A stretch of DNA of 64,000 nt from Marchantia polymorpha subsp. ruderalis (GCA_037833965.1 AP031351.1:29214501-29278500); one strand, 5' to 3'. Shown: positions 12,610-24,990, counted from the first letter of the stretch. A program made the numbers and translations. The notes: generated by a model from the sequence alone, not told the origin.

Positions 12610-14755
12610 CGAAGGAAGCACCACAAGTACTGATGTCGAGTCCGGGTCCTGCATCAACGCATCGTTGAAGACAATTTTCCAGGAATCTGGACGACCTCCC
12701 CGCGAGATGTGACAGGCAATTAGTCTGTCTACTCAGGACACGCCGTTGCTCTTGCTCAGGAACGACAAGAAATTCTCGACTTCGGGTCAATCTCTCAGGT
12801 TTCACAGAGCCTTTTGTTCTTTGATTTGTCAATATCTTTGTGGAATAGATTCTGCTCGTCTCTTTGTTCGTTGTGTGCTGTTTACATTGAGAGGCAATCT
12901 CTTTTGTAGACTTTCGTCGACTTTGTTTCGAATCAGTCCTGTCAGTCGAAGGTTGTAGAGTTCTATACGGATATGTCTAGTTGAGATTTATTTTCATCGC
13001 CTCTGATAAATTTTGTGTGTAAAATGCAGAGAAAGGTCACCGCCATCGGTTGGAGGAATGAAATCCGAACATTTGTTATTTGGGGCACGAAATTCTAAAT
13101 CGGTTTTGCTGGAGGGAGCGAATTTAGGTTGCTTTGTAAACAGAAAATACACAACCTTCTGTCGCTCGTCCGTCATGAACAGAAGATCGGAGTGGTTACA
13201 ATATCACAACATCGTTAGAAAATGTGGGGCCTCGGAGGTGCTTAGAAGGAAGTCAGGCTTCTTACGCTCTTGAAGGAATGTGGCACCATACCCTCGTTGG
13301 TGTGTTGTTCTACGACCTACTGACACACGTTCTTAACTTCGGTTGTAAGGGAAGTCTGTTTAGAACCATCGCCGTGTGATGGATAGACACAGGACGAATC
13401 GGTCAATTTGTACAGTGTCTGCAGCCTATGAGCTCGAGACAGTTTAGTGTATCAATTCACTGGATAGACTGTTCAGAAGCATTTGCCCAGCTGCAAATGC
13501 GCAAGCTCTGTGTAGAGGTTGTTCGTGAAGTAGGAGTGCCCATCTCGGCAGTTTGGTAGATGATCTATCGACGAGGTTTTCTGCTCTCACACGTGAAGGG
13601 ATTGCAAGTATGCAGTTATTATTATATATTATTGATGATCGTTCAGGACAGATCAACTCTTTATCGAAAACTTGTAAGGCAAGTATGTAGTGTATATAAA
13701 TCACCATACCCATCGGCTTGTTTTCCTAAGCATTTGAGAAGCAATAAAGCTTGCAAACCAAGCTGTGCCTACCATGATTGTCTTCATGGCCCAAGTTTCG
13801 AGAAACTATCGAACTGAATTCGAGTAATGCGCATGTCATCTCTTTGGGCAGGACCTGAAATCGCAGGGTTAAGGGTGAAGGTTATAAAGTTGTTGCGGCA
13901 TTCGTCGCCCTTCAGAACAAGTGCAAATTGAGGGCACAACACAACGATAGAAACGCTTGATCTCAAATCTGATAACAAGACTCATCACCTTGTGAGCATA
14001 CCTCGAGACCACTGCTCATCTGAGTTCGAAGTTGATATGGCTATCTGGGCCCGAGATTGCAGGATGTGACTGGCCTGAAACAAGCCGCGACCATGAGTGC
14101 AGAATGGCAAGTAGGCCACATGCTTTCGAGCAGCCATGGCCATGCTTGCCATGGCCTATCCTCGTCACGTGTTACCAAACCAGACTCGACTCATTCTCAG
14201 CGTCGAAGCCCGAAATGAAACTTTTCTTGTTGAAGGATCTGATCGAATCTCCACACTTCCTTCTAATCGCATCTACTGCTTCAGTGCAGGACGGAGAATG
14301 TGGCCGCTCAACTGGTTCACGAAAACTTCTAATATCATGCAAACCTAAAACTCGAACTGGTGCTGGACAATGACAAGGACCAGCATTCTCTGCCCACAAG
14401 TTTGTCCCAGCAGGAGCAAGCTTTCGACAGAAGCTGAAAAAAACCTCAAACTGTGATTATGACTCGAAGCGAAAGAATGCGCGACAGTCGGGACCCCAGA
14501 GAACAACATGCTCATGACATACAGTTGTACAACGGCGGTGACAGTCAGATTCAGCCTCACAAATTCCAAGTCCAGCTCGAGAAGATGCCAAATTGGAAGG
14601 TGAACCCGGTTGGTATTTACAAAGTGTATGAATTGCAAACATGGTACACTCGTGCTCTCGTGGACCTGCAAAGGTGCCGGCGCACACAAAAGGTCCAGTG
14701 CTACAAACCATGCCGGGCAAGGGCACAGGCAGGTCCACGCAGGGCACGAAGAAAA
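12610..14755. other. Intergenic region between convergent UVSSA-like and mTERF genes
   Basis: The two flanking genes converge, so this stretch should hold both 3' untranslated regions. I see no family-level coding similarity in any frame. ORFs of up to about 150 codons occur but overlap one another on both strands and look like chance. No tRNA or other RNA gene was recognised. Confidence 0.6.
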
Positions 14756-16417
14756 TCAGAGACAGCTCGGGACAGGAACGCTCCTGCGTGCGACCGCCTG
14801 AGAATCTGCAACCGTGGCAAGCTTTGGTTTCTTCCCAGCTTTCACCCGTACATCCTCCTGGAATCGGAGCGCAAATTGTTCATCTGAGATTTTCAAAAGA
14901 GTGGGCAGGCTAACCCTGATGTTCCTGGCGGCTAAGAGCTCGTGTCGGGGGCGGATCCTGTAATCGAGGCTGTACCCGAAGTACTGCGGGAATGCTTTGA
15001 GGTCGTCCAGATCTCGCTCCATGACTGTCACTAGATACTCGTACTTGGGCCGGAGGTTCTGCTCCACGCCGTAGTTGAAAATGGCCGGGAAGCGCACGGC
15101 CATGGTGGCGGCGTCCTCGAACGACATGCCCAGGCTCTGCAGAAACCTCAGCTTCGGGCTCAGCTTGTTCGGCACGCTGCAGGTGAGCAGAGTGGCGTTG
15201 TTCGAGACCACGGACGCCATGTGCGTGAACCCTATGTTCCGCAGGAACTGCATCGTCGGGCGCAGCTGATCGTCGATGCCGACGACGAGCAGGCGAGGGC
15301 ATCGCCTGATCACCTTGCGCAGGTCCTGCCTGTTCAGCCCCACTTCCTTCAGAAGAAATTCAATCTTGGGCCTCAGGTCTTTCTCCACCCCGAGGCCAAA
15401 AATCTGCGGCGACATCGTCAAAATCCGGCCCAAATCGGCCCCCTTCAACCCCACCGCCTGTAAAGTATCGATGATCGATTTGGATTTCTCCAACGAGCAG
15501 TTTACAATGAATGGATATACACCTAAAACCTTCGTGGCATCGACGCCCATACTATCCAAAAACAGAATCGTCTCCTCCAGCCCTCGGAGGTGATCGGAAT
15601 TGGCCTCCAGCGACGGCCCGTGCTGCTCGTCTGTGCTCCGCAATCCTTCTACGTACAGCCGCCACGCTTGCTGCTTCCCATTGTTCAGCTTCTTCGTCTC
15701 CAGTCGCTCCAAATGCCTCCGCCGGCTGCTCCCTCTCTTGCCCTCCTTCAACTCTTCATCTTCCACTGCTCCTTCCTGAGCTTCTGCTGCTGCTGCAGAT
15801 TCATCACCGAGCTCGTCGGCTTGCGCATCCTGACCTGTACAATCGTTTCGGCGGGACGATTCTCGGATCCGAGCACTGGCGACGAGCGCGTTCAGAAACC
15901 TCTCCTCGTCGTCCACCCCCGCGGGGCTTAAGGCGCTATTGCTGCGTTCCACGGCGGGGGTCGCAGTGGCGCCCACGTACGAGAGGGGCTCCAGAAGCAG
16001 CCCCGAGGAGCCCACATCTCGGGCCGTGCCCCGAATCCTCTGGCTCAGCAGGATTGTGTACCTGCGCCACGAGCACGAGCGCTTCAGTCTCCAGGTGTGG
16101 TGGTTCTTGCCCCAGTTCGCCTTGGCGCCCACCGGCGGGGGCTGGGGTTCCTTGCCCCCGAGACAGCCGCCCACGGTGACCCTTGCCGCTCCCCCTCCTC
16201 CATGCCTGTGGAAGCCCCGATGGCACAGCAGAATTTCCACTTCACTCACCTGCCAGGACGAGATCGAAGCCCAAGCGGGGGCTGGGGCTGAAGAGGGCGA
16301 ACACGCGGCGGCCGTGACAGTGGCAGTGGCGGTGCTTGGGGCGACGGCATGTAAGCTTCGGCTGCTGCTGGTGCTGCTGTGCGGGAGCTCACACTGCAGA
16401 GGAGGAAGCTTCAGCAT
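14756..16417 (-). CDS. mTERF-domain protein, probably organelle-targeted
   Basis: mTERF proteins are helical-repeat nucleic-acid-binding proteins that act in transcription, splicing or ribosome function in plastids and mitochondria. This is one uninterrupted exon. The reading frame is open further upstream, but the first ATG is at 16417, giving 553 residues. Residues about 279-500 hold consecutive mTERF motifs, seen as repeating blocks such as LGRILTMSPQIFGLGVEKDL, VIRRCPRLLVVGIDDQL and AVRFPAIFNYGVEQNL, with the usual Pro two-thirds along each motif. The first 60 residues are rich in Ser, Ala, Thr and Pro and poor in acidic residues, like a plastid or mitochondrial transit peptide. A linker at about 120-230 is rich in Glu, Arg and Ala. 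Which mTERF subgroup it belongs to, and which organelle, cannot be decided by eye. Confidence 0.9.
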   Translation of the reverse strand: MLKLPPLQCELPHSSTSSSRSLHAVAPSTATATVTAAACSPSSAPAPAWASISSWQVSEVEILLCHRGFHRHGGGGAARVTVGGCLGGKEPQPPPVGAKANWGKNHHTWRLKRSCSWRRYTILLSQRIRGTARDVGSSGLLLEPLSYVGATATPAVERSNSALSPAGVDDEERFLNALVASARIRESSRRNDCTGQDAQADELGDESAAAAEAQEGAVEDEELKEGKRGSSRRRHLERLETKKLNNGKQQAWRLYVEGLRSTDEQHGPSLEANSDHLRGLEETILFLDSMGVDATKVLGVYPFIVNCSLEKSKSIIDTLQAVGLKGADLGRILTMSPQIFGLGVEKDLRPKIEFLLKEVGLNRQDLRKVIRRCPRLLVVGIDDQLRPTMQFLRNIGFTHMASVVSNNATLLTCSVPNKLSPKLRFLQSLGMSFEDAATMAVRFPAIFNYGVEQNLRPKYEYLVTVMERDLDDLKAFPQYFGYSLDYRIRPRHELLAARNIRVSLPTLLKISDEQFALRFQEDVRVKAGKKPKLATVADSQAVARRSVPVPSCL

Positions 16418-19400
16418 GTTTCCAGCTCCCTCCTTCGGTCCCTTCCTCCTGCATCTCAGACATCCGCCATCCCTCCCTTGCCCCACATTCTTCCTTTTCT
16501 CTTGCTCCTCCTCCTCGTCGCTCCCCGTCCCTACCCCCGCCTCGACTACCTCACCTCTCCTCTCCTCTCGGAGCTTGGGCTTACTGCCACTCCATTCTCA
16601 CCTCAGCTCGCTCCCTTGCTCATTCCTTCATTCCAGCGCTTCGCTGCACCTGAACGGACAATTGCTCAATTCGATCAGATTTGCCTCCTCTGCTGACAGA
16701 ATCGAGAGATCCGTTCTCGCTCTGGTCGCCTGTACCAGAGGCGAGCAGAGCAGAGCAGGAAGTGTGGGGAGAGTGTGGGCGACGAGGGACGGGGAGAATC
16801 ATGGAACGGGATGAGATAGGGGGGAGAATCAAGCCAGATGACGATCCATCCACAACGCCTTTTCTTTACCATGAGACTGGAGCTGCTGCTGCTGCTGACC
16901 GGGCCGTTGCTTTGCCTCGAGGCCCCTTCCAGAATTTCACGGGGCCTCCAAATTGGGGCCAGACAAGCCCCAGACTCACTGAGTGGCTCCGGTTCGCTAA
17001 GCTCCCTTCAGCCTCGCCTTCGCCCTTTCATCCTCTTCGCACGTGTGTTCTACTCCGTCGTCCACGCCGTCGACTGCAGTCTCCTGTACACGACGCTAAA
17101 GTACCGGCCTTCCCTATTGGTTCAGACTTACTACGTCGGCCAACACCTCTTCCACTTAAAGACTCGCTTATTCAACTTGGTCTCTCTTCGGAACTGTTGT
17201 TTTACAATTCCTTTGATTGTATAAGTACATCACAATTTTTACAAAACACATATATTTGTTTTACAAAACACCAATTTTTTCTTTTCACAAGGTTTGAGTT
17301 TATGACTGTCAAATTAATTATATGCTTTTGACCTCCAAAGCTAAAGCGAAGATAAAACCAACAAAAGGAACAATTTGATTCACATTTGCATGATTGATGG
17401 AAAAAAACAAAATCTCGTGCAAAAAAAATCTCAATCAGTAATTTCTGTATAGAATGATAACAAAAAAAATCTCAATCAATAAATTGTTATTGTTTATTTT
17501 ACTATCTTATTCTCAACAATGATGAAATGCACTCTCTTCAATCATAACATAAATTGTTATACAACTACTTAACCATGTCTTGAATGCACAACTCCATTGA
17601 ACTTGACCTCCATAGTGATTAGCTAGACGATAAAACGTTTTATAAACAATAGTTAAGTACATAACCACAGGTTTCATTGATTGAGATTTTTTTTGTTGAC
17701 ATGTCATGCGAAAGAATGTATATGCATCTTTCCACATTATTAAGCGGTTGAAATGTCTTTATATGAATTTCATGTGCTTTGCAATGTCTTTATTGTGAAA
17801 TTTTGACAACATTATCATATACTGATCTCTAAAAACTAACTCTGATATATTGATCTCACACAATTACATTTGTGTGTGTCTTTAATCTTCTTTGATTTAA
17901 GTGTTGAAATTTTTTGATGATCTTCTCATGCTACTTTACTATAACATCACATGATAACATTTATCAATTTGGAAATTTAACTTTGTGATGTTAATTCACT
18001 ACTTTTTTTTAAATTACCATGTACATACACATTTTTTCACAAAAATCATCATATATAAAGAAAACATCAAATCTAACCATACACAATATACAATGCAAAT
18101 AATTATCATCATACGACATACATAGATGACATGTTATACTCACACACATACATGTAGTAAACAGAAGCGTACACATACATAAATGTATCACAACTGAAAA
18201 TACTCGTGAAAGCTTCACTGACATGAAACATGAATGTTTTATATAGTCAAGCCAACCCAAACCCACTTCACAACTAGAAGAATACAGGCCGATGCTAACA
18301 TAAAACCACAATCAACCCTATTGAGAACTACTTCCAATGTTGAAGATTTAACTCAAAGAATTGAAGATTATTCTAGTATTCATTGGACAATACTCTCCAA
18401 CAAACAAGAGTGGTACTAACATAAAAATAAGGGTTAGGGACCTAAATCCTAATCCTAACACTAAGATCTAAGTTTAATCTGATTAATTATAATCCCGACG
18501 TATGTGTACATGACAGTTGTTGTTCGAATGCCTATCGTCATACAACATACATACATTTAGGAAATAAATGTATCACAATTTTTTACCCTTAGCTGACGGT
18601 TAGATTAGACGTCATAAGACATGGAAGTTTTCATAATTATAGAAATTAACTTAAATTATGAGTTCTATTTGTCTAAATTTTAGTTTTTTTAATATTTATT
18701 GAGAAACAAAATACAAACGCACCATATTTCTCGATCCAGAATGACATCAGTCTCGGAGATGTATGAGAGAGTGATTTGTGTTTTACAAATGAATTGTTTA
18801 TTATACTTATTATGTAATTGATTTTTCTTCAAAACAATCATACAAGATGTTAGTGATTGATATGTTTTAACCCTCTGTCGTTCATTCAGTTGCATAATTG
18901 TGCAATTTGTTGTACTTCAAATCTGTTGTTCATGGAATTTATTTTGTGCTACGTTCTTTTTCTCGATGAACTCGTTGGCATGATGAATGCATAATAAACA
19001 TAGTATCAACGTAATGTTCTTTGTCATATCAAGTTGAGTGATCTGCAATCCAAATTCCATTTCGTGTATGAAGTTGATTTTTTTGTAAATTTTGTAGCAA
19101 CAATTGCCGATTCAGAGCTCGATACGATGGAAATCATGACACATGAAATAAAAAATCTCTGTCTTGATGGAAAAAATGTCATGAAAATTAGCAAAAATAA
19201 GTCATGATTTGGCAAAATGGTGGAATAAAGACAAGATGCGTCGATTTTTGTGACAAAGCCCATGGAGACAAAGAGTACATGGCGTATTTTTACCGGCAGC
19301 AATGGCAAATTTGCTTTGGATTCAACAAGTATTATCAACAACAGTTTCATTTTCATTAATGATCATGAAGACATACTCAATTTATGGATGTAGTAAAATT

Positions 19401-19514
19401 AAAATTTTTTTTAATTATGAAATTATGTAAACACATTTCAGAAATTGGGATGTCTAGATTAGATTCTTCTAACTCCTAGATAGCTCTACACATCTACATT
19501 ATAACATACTCCCT
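16418..19514. other. mTERF upstream region passing into an AT-rich desert
   Basis: From 16418 to about 17200 the plus strand is C/T-rich (ctcctcc tracts), as expected for a leader and promoter of the mTERF gene transcribed leftward. ORFs here are low-complexity Pro/Ser/Leu-rich and probably not coding. From about 17230 the base composition changes abruptly to AT-rich sequence with many short T and A runs, and no coding similarity is seen up to the Copia remnant. Confidence 0.6.
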
Positions 19515-19843
19515 TGTGGATACAAGAATCAATCGGCCATGTGCAAAAGAGTATCCTTCGTTAGTTGTCTATCTGCAATACATGTTTCTTTGAGATTCTC
19601 AAAGATAAAATCAAGATTCCCAATGAAAAACTCAAGCCAAGCCAACACAAGAGGCACGTTGTAGAACGTGGTTCACACTCAAGAGTACTACGTCCACCTA
19701 GAAAGCTCACACTTGAATATCTTATTCAAGTCGGTTAGAAAAGACACTTTGTACAAGGCAGAAGCTAGAGTATTTAACCCCCGTTCAAGCGAACATTTTA
19801 GCTAGAATCCGAGGTCACTCCTTAATTGGAGTTGATCTCAACA
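19515..19843 (-). mobile_element. Copia-type 3' LTR (about 329 bp)
   Basis: Read on the minus strand, the segment starts with TGTTGAGATC and ends with ATCCACA, matching the TG...CA ends and common start of plant Copia LTRs. It is preceded by a purine-rich tract (aagaggaaga) that fits a polypurine primer site, and further upstream by the pol 3' end (20154-20285). Only one LTR is recognised, so the other end of the element is lost or too diverged. The right boundary is firmer than the left. Confidence 0.6.
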
Positions 19844-20153
19844 ATCTTCCTCTTAACCATCTCTATAACCTACATTATTACTCGGTCAAAAGTTTTAGCC
19901 AGAAACCTATCACGAGCTCCCCTCTTTACACAAGAGATAACTGGAACTAAGCTGTAGCCATAACATGATGAGTAATAACATGAAAAATTAACTACAAACT
20001 TGCTAACATAGAGGGAACAAAAATCTTATAATCTATAGACTAGGCCGCGGAAAGTTTAGTTGAAACCTAATACAAAGACTCTCTTTACATGAAAGTTAAG
20101 TAGAACTAAGGCGTAGTCATCACATGATAGAATAACTAAATACATTATGCTAA

Positions 20154-20285
20154 CTAACTCTCCCTATGCTCCACATGCATAACCTGCATGATAGCAAAGT
20201 GTCGTTTAAAACTCTCCAAAAAAATGACTTTGGTCAACGCATCAGATGGATTAAATTTACTATCAATATTGACTTGCTCAATCAT
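20154..20285 (-). pseudogene. Copia retrotransposon pol remnant (RNase H C-terminus)
   Basis: The minus-strand frame reads MIEQVNIDSKFNPSDALTKV and then a stretch ending at a TAG at 20154-20156. The motif D-x-K-x-NPSDALTK followed by a Phe-Lys-Arg block is the conserved end of Copia RNase H. The fragment sits about 300 bp before the putative 3' LTR in the correct orientation. Nothing recognisable from reverse transcriptase or integrase remains upstream, because the next sequence is a minisatellite. Confidence 0.75.
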
Positions 20286-20595
20286 CATAGTATATCGTCA
20301 ATCTTGACTAGCTCAATCATCATAATTTACTGTCAACCTTGACTTGCTCAATCACCAAAGTTTAATGTAAGTCTTGACTAGCTCAATGAACACATTTTAC
20401 CATCAATTTTGACTTAGTTCAATCACCAGAGTTTATTGTCAACTTTGACTAGCTCAATGAACAGAATTTACCGTCAATTTTGACTTGTTCAATCACTAGA
20501 GTTTACAATCAGTCTTGACTGGTTTATGCATCAGAGTTTATCGTCAATCTTGACTAGTTCAATTATTAGAGTTTATCGTCAATCATTTTATCAGA
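20256..20595. repeat. Minisatellite with 35-bp period, about nine units
   Basis: Units of 35 bp (one of 36) share a core like gtcaatcttgactagctcaa. Alternate units end in aatcaccaaagt or aatgaacacatt, so a 70-bp higher-order dimer is visible in the middle of the array. The left-most unit overlaps the Copia RNase H codons for IEQVNIDSK, so the array was built from that coding segment. A period of 35 is not a multiple of three, so the array cannot be coding through its length. Confidence 0.85.
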
Positions 20596-20599
20596 CACT

Positions 20600-22875
20600 C
20601 TTGTATGTGATATCATTGTGCTTCACTATACTATACATAACTTGTATCATATTCATCTTGATCATTAATGATATAATGATCAAACTCCCTCACACCCATA
20701 TTTGTGAGCAAAAACTTTCACTTGTTAATATGGAGGCCTTAGATCTCTTCCTCTCTTTCAATGATCTTCAATCAATGAAAGACACATCTATACTAACATG
20801 AAGTTTACAAGTTACTAAATCGCATAATTAGAAATCAAAAAATCCAGATCCTTCAACATGTGGGTTGTCACCCCGACCACTACTTGTTGGCACCAAATCA
20901 ATGATACTTCTTTACATGCATGAAGTTAGGGCACTACATTCAGCCGTCAACCGTCATCCGTGACTACTCATGAACGTCGTCTGTAAATCACAGTCAACCG
21001 TGATTGACTGTGGATCATAGTCAATGTTGTATAGAGATGCTTATTGTCATGACAATGTCGTTCCTGGCCATTTTCTCCTTGTGGATTAACTCTTAGCTCT
21101 TCAAAAACTTCCAAATGCACTATTCTTGTCAAGATTTTTCCAATGATATCCAATTTGTCTATATTTTGTCAAAGATCTATTGGACAAAATATTTATGGAT
21201 AGAATCTTCTTGACTGACAAAATATTCAAACAGAATATTTGGTAACTGTCCGTGCTCCCTGGTCCTGCCCAAGCCTACCCGCGCTTGCTACTCGAGACTA
21301 CTTGGCGACTGTCCGTGTATGGCTTGTAAGATCGATTGTTGTACGTGTAAAATATGATTTTGAGATATGATTTTGAATGACTTCGGCAAATATTTGAAAC
21401 CATCAAATACAATTCATCTTCAAGCATTTGTTGCATCAAATGGATAGTTGAAAAATTATTTGCAACGCTTCTCAACATCTAATTTGAAGAGGTGCGGAGA
21501 ACATAATAGCTTCAATCTCATCCATATTACTATTGCATGAAATTTGTGAAGCGTTTATCTATGTACCACTTGAATGCATTATCAAAATGATGAATAAGCT
21601 TCACAACATCATCAAAATCATACTTGTCAGTTACACGCGTATAATATATTTTTAATACCGGTCTAGAATTAGGGATCGAAGGGTATAAAGTCGGAGGTCA
21701 CTTGAAAAACATTCAGTTCTTTGAGTCGAGCTTGTAGCATTGGGAGTAGTCTTCAGTGGGTTTGGCTATGGTGCTCGTAAGCGTCTAGATTTTTTAGTAA
21801 GTATATTGAGCTTGACTATATGTGACGTTCGTGTATTGAACCAATTGAGTTAGCACGAGTGATTTCAATCGAAGAACTGAGTTTTTTGTTGGAGATCATA
21901 CAAAGCCGACGAGGGTTATTGGAGGTGTGCTGTTGAGGTTGTTTTTGATTTGTGATGGTTTCTCAAGATGTGGATTGCACTCACCGGTTGGCATCTTGAT
22001 TGAAGTCGGGAAGAAGATTCGATAGATTGGAGATTGTGGAAGGGTTGCTGGAAAGTGGTTTCAGATTTATCTTCCTCAAAATCTCTAACCTTGGGAAGAT
22101 TACGTGGACGATTGGAGTGAACAAGGGTTTTGTAGCTCTATGGAGACAAATATGAAGTGGCGAGCAGATTCCAGATTATGACGTGTACGAGCTTTGTCAA
22201 CAGTATATCAATTGATAGTCAAAAATCTTGTTGGACATGTTTTCAGTATCTAGTAGAGCGGATTTGCAAGACGATCAGTCATGATAAATCTTTTTCGGAA
22301 CGAATTCTGAACTACAGGAATGACAAGTGACCATTTTGGAATTTTTTGCACCTTTTTTCAGTATGAAACATGTGAAGACAATGGTGACTTGTTAATAGCT
22401 TAATACTCAAGTTGTGAGTTCCAACCGAGTAAAGTATAGTGGCCAAAAAGTAGAAACGGTAGTCAAAATACCCGACCGTCTTCTGTGAAGGAACCTTGCA
22501 AGTGCAATTCCTTTCATGGGAAAGGAGAAAGACATGTGATGTCTATGGTTGATGGTTGATGGTGAATGGGAATTCAATTAGCTTCCTCAACGTGAATGTG
22601 ATGAGTGTCACAATATGGCTGTAGTGTTTAGCAAAACGTAAGCATTTACGTTTGTCCACTTATTCTCACACATTTCAAGTTGCAAATTAAAGAACTGATT
22701 ATTTTATAGACAATGTTATTCAGGAGAACACTTTGCCATTACCTTTGTTGAAAAATTGTAATGAAGCACAAGGAGTTGCAGAAATGAAACTCTTAATCAC
22801 GCTTCCAAAAATTGATGACTTCACACACACTGGGATTGGCAAACCTCTCGTAGCAAAAGCTGATGCATGGATGAC
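20600..22875. other. AT-rich region without recognisable gene
   Basis: Short ORFs only. The part 21660-22640 is less AT-rich and reads like an old retroelement leader or decayed gene, but I cannot name a family. A repeated theme of tcgactgtgatt-like words (CRT-like gtcaaccgtgattgactg) occurs around 20940-21030. Confidence 0.45.
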
Positions 22876-23232
22876 ATACACAGAGAAGAAATCAGAAACA
22901 ACTTCAAGAAGTGTTTGGTTGTGAAATTGAGTACCTTGTCGCTGGAAACCCGGAAGAAGCTGACCGCTTGCAAACTATGTTCATAGTAATGGTAGATGTC
23001 ACGTTGGTTCAAATCAAGCTTGCAAATTGTCTTCACAACCTGAGTACTTTGGACTTCTTGTCGGCTAACAAGCAAATTCGTATTGCTGAGTAATCTCTGG
23101 AAATATTTGCAGTCTTGCAAACGGAATAGGAATTTGGAGCTGGAAAGCAGAGGTTGAAGATACATGCTTCAAATATTTGAAACTTCAGAAACATCAGGAA
23201 TTAGCTTCAAAAATGGCACAGGACTAAGCTGG
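22876..23232 (+). pseudogene. Decayed RelA/SpoT-homologue (RSH) fragment
   Basis: RSH enzymes make and hydrolyse (p)ppGpp in plastids. Translation in two frames recovers the hydrolase-domain signature: EADRLQTMFIVMVDV, then IKLANCLHNLSTLD, then after a stop SLEIFAV, and after a frameshift LANGIGIWSWKAEVEDTC and KYLKLQKHQELASK. Intact plant RSH proteins read EADRLxTMFLAMxD, KLADRLHNMxTL, LEIFAPLANRLGIxxWKxxLE in this order. The stop at about 23091, the frameshift near 23120 and the stop near 23224 disable it. The segment is contiguous, with no intron seen, and lacks the synthetase half. It could be a retrocopy or a fragment of a duplicated gene. Confidence 0.85.
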
Positions 23233-24985
23233 CTTGTTCTCTTGAAAGTAATCAGGTACCTAGGAGCAAAGTGGAAATATATGATGTATAGTATTAAAGT
23301 ACAGCTGAAGTTTGTAGAGGTGAAGATCTTTGAAGAGTTTGACTTTATACAGGTTTCAAGTCAGAATTATATAGGAGAATTACAATGATGTATACATTCA
23401 CTCAACAACGTGCATATGAGTCCCAAATAGAGATGTTGAGCGAGTGTAGACGCATGCAAAATACGTGGAGATTCAAGCAAATACGTGACATCAAATGTGC
23501 GTAGATACCGTCTTTATACTTTTTTGCATGGTGTGTAAAGTCCAAGAACAATGACTATACTGGGAAATCAGGAGGTGAAGCTGATCTATGTAGGTCTTTG
23601 AATTTCTTTCAGTTTCATTGTGTCAGTTTTACAGTGGTAGTAAATAGCAGGAATTTTCTTAAATTGCGCACCTTACGAGCTACGGAACTGTGAAGATAGT
23701 TTGGGATGAACATCATCATTTAACGTCAAGAATTAATTGGTGACATTCCGAGTTCACTAGCTAAAGTGAACTTATGATTAAACAGCTCTGTAAAACTATA
23801 ATAACTGTCTAATAGGTTTATGGTTAAATTGTTTTCAATTTTCCATTCAGTGATTTTGTTACAGATTTCTTGTAAAACAAACCTTGTATATAGTCTGATT
23901 TAGAGTTGTGAAAAGAAAAATGCCGCTTGAAGATAAGGTGAGCAACATTGAGGTACAAGAGGTCCAAACGGTGGAGGTATTCAGAAGCACAAAACCTAAG
24001 CATTTGAAGGAGGAGTTGACTCTGCAACCGCAAGAAGAAGAGAATGAGGTGAACGATGTTATGTTAGAAGATGATCAGCAAGACAAAATTCTACTGCAGT
24101 TGGCTTGAAATTAGATTGGGATGAGGAGCTTTCAGTGAAAAAACTGATGGACGAATCCGATTCACATTACAAAATATGTGAAGATGAGCTCCTAGACCTT
24201 TCCAAGGATGTTGCAAATCATTTGAGGGATTTTTAGTTAGTTCAAGACTGTTTGTCGGAAGAAATTCTTGAGCTTGAGAAATTTCTCCTTAATCATAACA
24301 AAGCTTCATAGCGTGAGAGAGAGAAAAAAAAAAGAAGAAAGAGTAAACAAAGAGATTTAGGGTTTAGAGAAGTTAGTCTAAAAGTATCAAGAGTTTTCAT
24401 CCGATCTCAACCACTATAATTTTCTGGCTGTGAAGATATTGTAATTGTATACAGATGTCGTTATCAAAAACATATTGAGATTATTTGTGCTTAATATGTT
24501 TGAAAGAGATAGTGGGAGCATAACTTTTATGCCCCAATTTGTAGTGTGAAGTGGAGGCTGACGTGGAAACTCTCTTTGCAACTTGGTGGAAGAGATGGCA
24601 TTGTAGGCGTCGGAGACAGAAGGTGAAAGAGAAAGATGAAGATCGAATCAGGATCGCTATGCAATGCAATGTCCCGTGTGTGTTGTGTTATTTTGTGCTG
24701 TGTTTCATACAGACTAGAAAGTCGTTGCTAGCTGTTTGCTTATTTTTGGATCATCTCCAGTCTTGCTTCTTGGTGCGCGGCTATGTAGGGTTGACGCTGG
24801 TTTCCGAGTAGATTTACTCATGTGTGTTTTTGATAGTGCGGTTGGACTTGATCACCGGTAGGCCTATCTTTGATCCTCTCACAGTGATGATCAATAGACC
24901 GTGAGAGTTTTCTTGTGGTGATGGCAAGTTAGGTTGTACATACCCCATAGCTAGTAGGGCCAGAGAAGCTTAGTGTGAGCACGAC
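23233..24985. other. Decayed sequence with a broken acidic ORF
   Basis: No known family is recognised. Between about 23908 and 24310 (+) an acidic, Glu/Lys/Asp-rich reading frame runs for 66 codons. After a one-base shift it continues in a neighbouring frame with similar composition (LDWDEELSVKKLMDES), then meets stops. This looks like a decayed gene or retroelement protein. Around 24360-24480 the sequence resembles an LTR end, but this is weak. Confidence 0.35.
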
Positions 24986-24990
24986 GTCAG

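Noticed and set aside
15939-16814. A 291-codon plus-strand ORF opposite the mTERF gene
   Set aside because: It is the antisense shadow of the GC-rich mTERF transit-peptide and linker codons and has no family similarity of its own.
16679-17331. A 216-codon plus-strand ORF upstream of the mTERF gene
   Set aside because: It begins in C/T-rich leader-like DNA and ends in AT-rich sequence, with no domain and low-complexity composition; it looks like chance.
24355-24375. Telomere-like word tttagggtttag
   Set aside because: There is only one short copy, with no tandem array, so it is not an interstitial telomere.
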